In this document: positions 4,883 to 7,210 of the stretch, one piece after another | Numbering within the stretch: the stretch's first letter is position 1 | How the letters are laid out: every line of letters begins with the position of its first letter | Origin: an uncultured Clostridia bacterium | Lineage (GTDB): Bacteria > Bacillota > Clostridia > Oscillospirales > Acutalibacteraceae | Length of the DNA stretch: 7,210 nucleotides | Assembly (NCBI GenBank): GCA_947168785.1 | Contig: CAMVNL010000105.1 | Location: forward strand, 1-7,210 | Direction of reading: 5' to 3' | Notes under the pieces: model-generated | Databases searched by the model: none | What the model saw: only the letters and a program-made list of their open reading frames with translations | Told to the model about the DNA's origin: nothing | Made by a program: the position numbers and the translations under genes

Positions 4883-4953
4883 AGTACTATTCTGTACTAT
4901 TGACAATATCATCAATTTATAGTAGTATTGCACTATAGTACTTATGCGTACTA
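4883..4953. promoter_or_regulatory. Three candidate operators in the divergent control region
   Basis: O1: AGTAC-N6-GTACT (4883-4898). O2: TATAGT-N8-ACTATA (4918-4937). O3: TAGTAC-N6-GTACTA (4936-4953). All are perfect inverted repeats around a TAGTAC-like half-site; O2 has a wider spacing and overlaps O3 by two bases. They bracket and cover the promoter of the exported protein, which fits repression by the adjacent XRE regulator. The binding itself is inference. Confidence 0.6.
4900..4928 (+). promoter_or_regulatory. Sigma-A-type promoter for the SH3b-domain protein gene
   Basis: A perfect -35 TTGACA (4900-4905) lies 17 bp before TAGTAT (4923-4928, 4 of 6 consensus bases), predicting a start near 4935. 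O2 covers the -10 and start point, O1 abuts the -35 and O3 lies just downstream. For the minus-strand regulator only a weak -10 candidate is seen (TATAAA, complement of 4916-4921). Confidence 0.55.
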
Positions 4954-4997
4954 AAAAAGCAAAAAAACCGATACCGCATAAGGGGAGATTTTGAAAA

Positions 4998-6644
4998 ATG
5001 AAAAGATTTGTTTCTAAATTTCTTTTGATAATTCTTGTGTATTTTGTTGTTTTATCCGGTACATGCTGCGATAAAAATACACAAGGGACCTTAACCGATG
5101 CAGTCCCACTAAATACCCAAATAAATAATACTACAACAGAGACAACACCTCTCGAAAGCTCAGAACCGACTTCCGTTCAAAAAACCAAAACCGACTCTGC
5201 AAACGATACCGAACGAGGTTTACTCAACATCAAACCTCAAGACAAATCTGATTTCAGTGATATAGAAAAACTAATCATCGAATACTTTGATACAGACTAT
5301 TTCCGCGCGCCAGATTATGACAATTTACAAAGGTACCCAAAAGTGTATAAGGGCTCTCAGATTTGTTTCCTTTGCTCAATTACTGAAATCCTGCAAGAAG
5401 ACGATGACAATTTTACGATTCTCGGAAGGTATCAGGATCTTAATGCTCAAAATGTTGCTGTAAAAGGTACACTTAACGATGCCCGGTTGATTACCGGCGA
5501 TAAGATTTATGTTTATGGGAAATACACCGGAATAGACAATTATGTATATGAGGGAAAATCTTACAAAGTACCGACAATAGTTGTAAACAGATATACTTAT
5601 GCCGACGTCGGATATATCCTTCCTCTTTTTTCTCACAAAGATATCAAAAAACTGGCAGAATACATTTTTGGAGATGTCATCATTTCCGATATCAATGACA
5701 CGGAATATTGGAATCCTGATGCGGATTTTTCTGCGGCCTATGTTGTCGAACTTGAAAACCAAAGCAACGCAAATTTCACAAAATATGAGTTCAATGCTGC
5801 CGAGGGGAAAATCTCCGATCTGAAATCGACAGACGCAGAAGAGAGGACAATATCCTTTTCGGCGGATTTCGATCACTTTTTTGTCAAAAACTTCAATCAT
5901 ACGCTCAACAGTTTTACCTTAAGCTGCTATACTCGCGAACTGAAAAAAATATGGACAGAAGAATTTGAAGACACCACTTCCGCATCCTTTGACTGCACCA
6001 CAAATAGTATTTATCTGATTGCAAACGGATACATGTATATTATAGATGCGTCTACCGGCGAAGATGTATTCGCAAAGAAATACGTCGGCCAGAAAACCGG
6101 AATCAGAAAGGTGGAAGACGGGATTATCCTTATTGCAGAAACGCCGACGGAAGCGATAATGAAAACCGATCTGCAGGGCAATGTTCTTTGGACCGTTGAT
6201 GCAGAGTTCGGCAACAGATAAAATGAGGTAATTCAGATAGTAGGCAATAATATCGTCTATTCCTATTCGTTTACAGATTATGCTGAATATGATAAAAACT
6301 ATGTTCTCTCCGGTGACAGAGCCATGGTTGTTTCTCCCGAAGGGGAAGTTCTGGAATCCGTAAAACTACCCGTGGAGAACTATACCTATAACGGTCCTTC
6401 AACCGTTATTGTTTCACCAGACCCTCCAAAAAATAACGTTAATACCTTCAGCGGTTATTGTTGGACGACCGATTATCTGAACGTGCGCAGCGGCCCCGGA
6501 ACGAATTACCGCGTTCTTGAAGTCTTGTCCCCTAATTCAAAAGTCTACGTCTATGGGCTTGAGACAGACAGAAGTGGGGGCATCTGGGCGCAAATAGGAG
6601 ACGGCGAATATATCAGCGGCGATTATCTTGTTTACTACGAATAA
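4998..6644 (+). pseudogene. Exported SH3b-domain protein gene interrupted by an in-frame stop
   Basis: One reading frame runs from ATG 4998 to TAA 6642-6644 (548 codons), broken once by TAA at 6219-6221 (codon 408) with no change of frame. As it stands it yields a 407-aa product. The N-terminus is an export signal (MKRFVSKFLL and a hydrophobic stretch) with Cys23-Cys24 after LSGT. That is a poor lipobox, so lipidation is uncertain. A Thr/Ser-rich linker covers about residues 28-72. Residues about 105-200 look like an OB-fold (QICFLCSITEIL, GDKIYVYGKY). Residues about 215-460 look like beta-propeller repeats (NSIYLIANGYMYIIDASTG, DLQGNVLWTVDAE) and continue straight past the stop (NNIVYSYSF, VVSPEGEVLESVKLP). 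The C-terminus (about 488-548) is a bacterial SH3 domain: YLNVRSGPGTNYRVLEVL and IWAQIGDGEYISGDYL. SH3b domains usually bind cell-wall peptidoglycan. The ribosome binding site is AGGGGAG (4981-4987). The upstream XRE protein probably controls it. It could be a recent nonsense mutation, a sequencing error or read-through. Confidence 0.8.
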
Positions 6645-6769
6645 AAATACGTTGAAACCGGTTAATGAAAAAAACTTTTTTTGGAATATTGTTTGGTCGA
6701 TTGTGAAACTGGAATGCTGCAATACCAAATAATCTCTACCGCTTTAAAATAAAAAAATTGTTATAGACT

Positions 6770-6806
6770 AAAAAACTGCCGGGGCGGCTGCCCCGACAGT
6801 TTTTTT
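6770..6806 (-). terminator. Terminator of tyrS (repeat copy 2), also usable by the convergent gene
   Basis: An 11-bp hairpin (6775-6785 with 6790-6800, loop of four) has A and T runs on both sides. The one C-A mismatch (6779/6796) is a G-U wobble on the minus strand, pointing to the tyrS direction. The convergent SH3b gene, ending at 6644, has no better terminator, so it probably uses this one too. The 125 bp between them (6645-6769) is AT-rich with no gene that I can support. Confidence 0.9.
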
Positions 6807-6841
6807 GTTTCTATTGGTTTTCCGGCACAAAAGAGAGGTTC

Positions 6842-7210
6842 TTATTTCACCACGATCTTTTTGAAGCTCTTTTTGCCGCGCTTGAGCAGCAGCCCGTCGC
6901 CGATCTGCTCGGCGGTCCAGGCGGCATGGATATCGGCGACCTTTTCGCCGTCCACGGTCACGCCGCCCTGTTCCACGGCGCGGCGGGCCTCCGAACGGGA
7001 GGGCACCAGGCCGGACTGCACCAGCATGGTGAGGATATCCACCTTGCCGTCGCGGAAATCATCCGCGGACAGGGGCGCTTCCGGCGCGTCGGAGCCGCCC
7101 GCGCCGAACAGGCTTCTGGCTTTCGCCTGCGCCGCGTTGGACTCTTCCTCGCCGTGGACCAGCTTGGTCAGCTCATAGGCCAAAATCTCCTTGGCGGTGT
7201 TCAGCTGGCT
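6842..7210 (-). CDS. tyrS: Tyrosyl-tRNA synthetase, C-terminal part (partial)
   Basis: The last 122 residues of a class I aminoacyl-tRNA synthetase that charges tRNA-Tyr; the gene enters from the right edge. The segment SQLNTAKEILAYELTKLVHG followed by EEE is the conserved helix after the catalytic domain. The C-terminal S4-like RNA-binding domain follows: DILTMLVQSGLVPSRSEARRAVEQ, then GGVTVDGEKV. The protein ends LLLKRGKKSFKKIVVK. Upstream codons continue in frame to the window edge, so the apparent TTG start at 7183 is internal. GC-rich composition matches the core genes on the left and contrasts with the adjacent island. Confidence 0.93.
   Translation of the reverse strand, partial: SQLNTAKEILAYELTKLVHGEEESNAAQAKARSLFGAGGSDAPEAPLSADDFRDGKVDILTMLVQSGLVPSRSEARRAVEQGGVTVDGEKVADIHAAWTAEQIGDGLLLKRGKKSFKKIVVK

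Noticed and set aside
4868..4933. 22-residue N-terminal extension of the XRE regulator
   Set aside because: It would cover the operators, has no Shine-Dalgarno, and adds sequence outside the HTH domain; GAGGAG supports the start at 4867.
6219..6221. Recoded stop (selenocysteine or pyrrolysine) in the SH3b protein
   Set aside because: Those use TGA and TAG respectively; the codon here is TAA and no downstream recoding hairpin is evident.

Overview
The window looks like chromosome from an endospore-forming, GC-rich clostridial Firmicute, probably Oscillospiraceae/Ruminococcaceae-like. The evidence is a Ger(x)C germination lipoprotein, strong AGGAGG-type ribosome binding sites, U-tailed intrinsic terminators and Clostridia-style envelope proteins. 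The lineage is inferred from gene content and style only.

Region 1 (1-1447): the probable last codons of an upstream gene, possibly a germination permease, are followed by a small inverted-repeat element (element A, 48-198), then gerAC-type Ger(x)C (238-1380) and its terminator. Region 2 (1458-3205): a compact operon starts at an extended -10 promoter. It encodes two tandem paralogous two-helix membrane proteins, a 51-aa membrane protein that overlaps the next gene, and a membrane-anchored PstS-like substrate-binding protein, and it ends at a strong terminator. Region 3 (3279-4189): a secreted SGNH/GDSL hydrolase with its own terminator.

Region 4 (4225-4600): a second, larger element (element B, 4242-4560) has the same 25-bp termini as element A. 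Each terminus is a GTAG followed by a 7-bp hairpin, as in REP/BIME repeats. The interior of element B holds the most striking signal in the window: a 164-nt segment (4306-4469) with a closing helix of about 20 bp, two further helices and a competing 12-bp long-range pairing. All non-Watson-Crick positions are G-U on the + strand. It reads as a structured non-coding RNA carried between REP-like ends. I do not recognise the family.

Region 5 (4607-6806): a visibly AT-rich island with a different codon style, bounded by two copies of one terminator (35 of 36 bases identical). It contains a small XRE-type repressor (minus strand) and, divergently, a large exported protein with a C-terminal SH3b domain. 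The control region between them has three inverted repeats and a TTGACA promoter. The large gene is broken by a single in-frame TAA. Region 6 (6842-7210): the C-terminal part of tyrosyl-tRNA synthetase on the minus strand, with GC-rich core-genome composition.

The genes do not form one pathway. The layout is housekeeping and envelope genes into which repeat elements and a regulator-plus-exported-protein island have been inserted.
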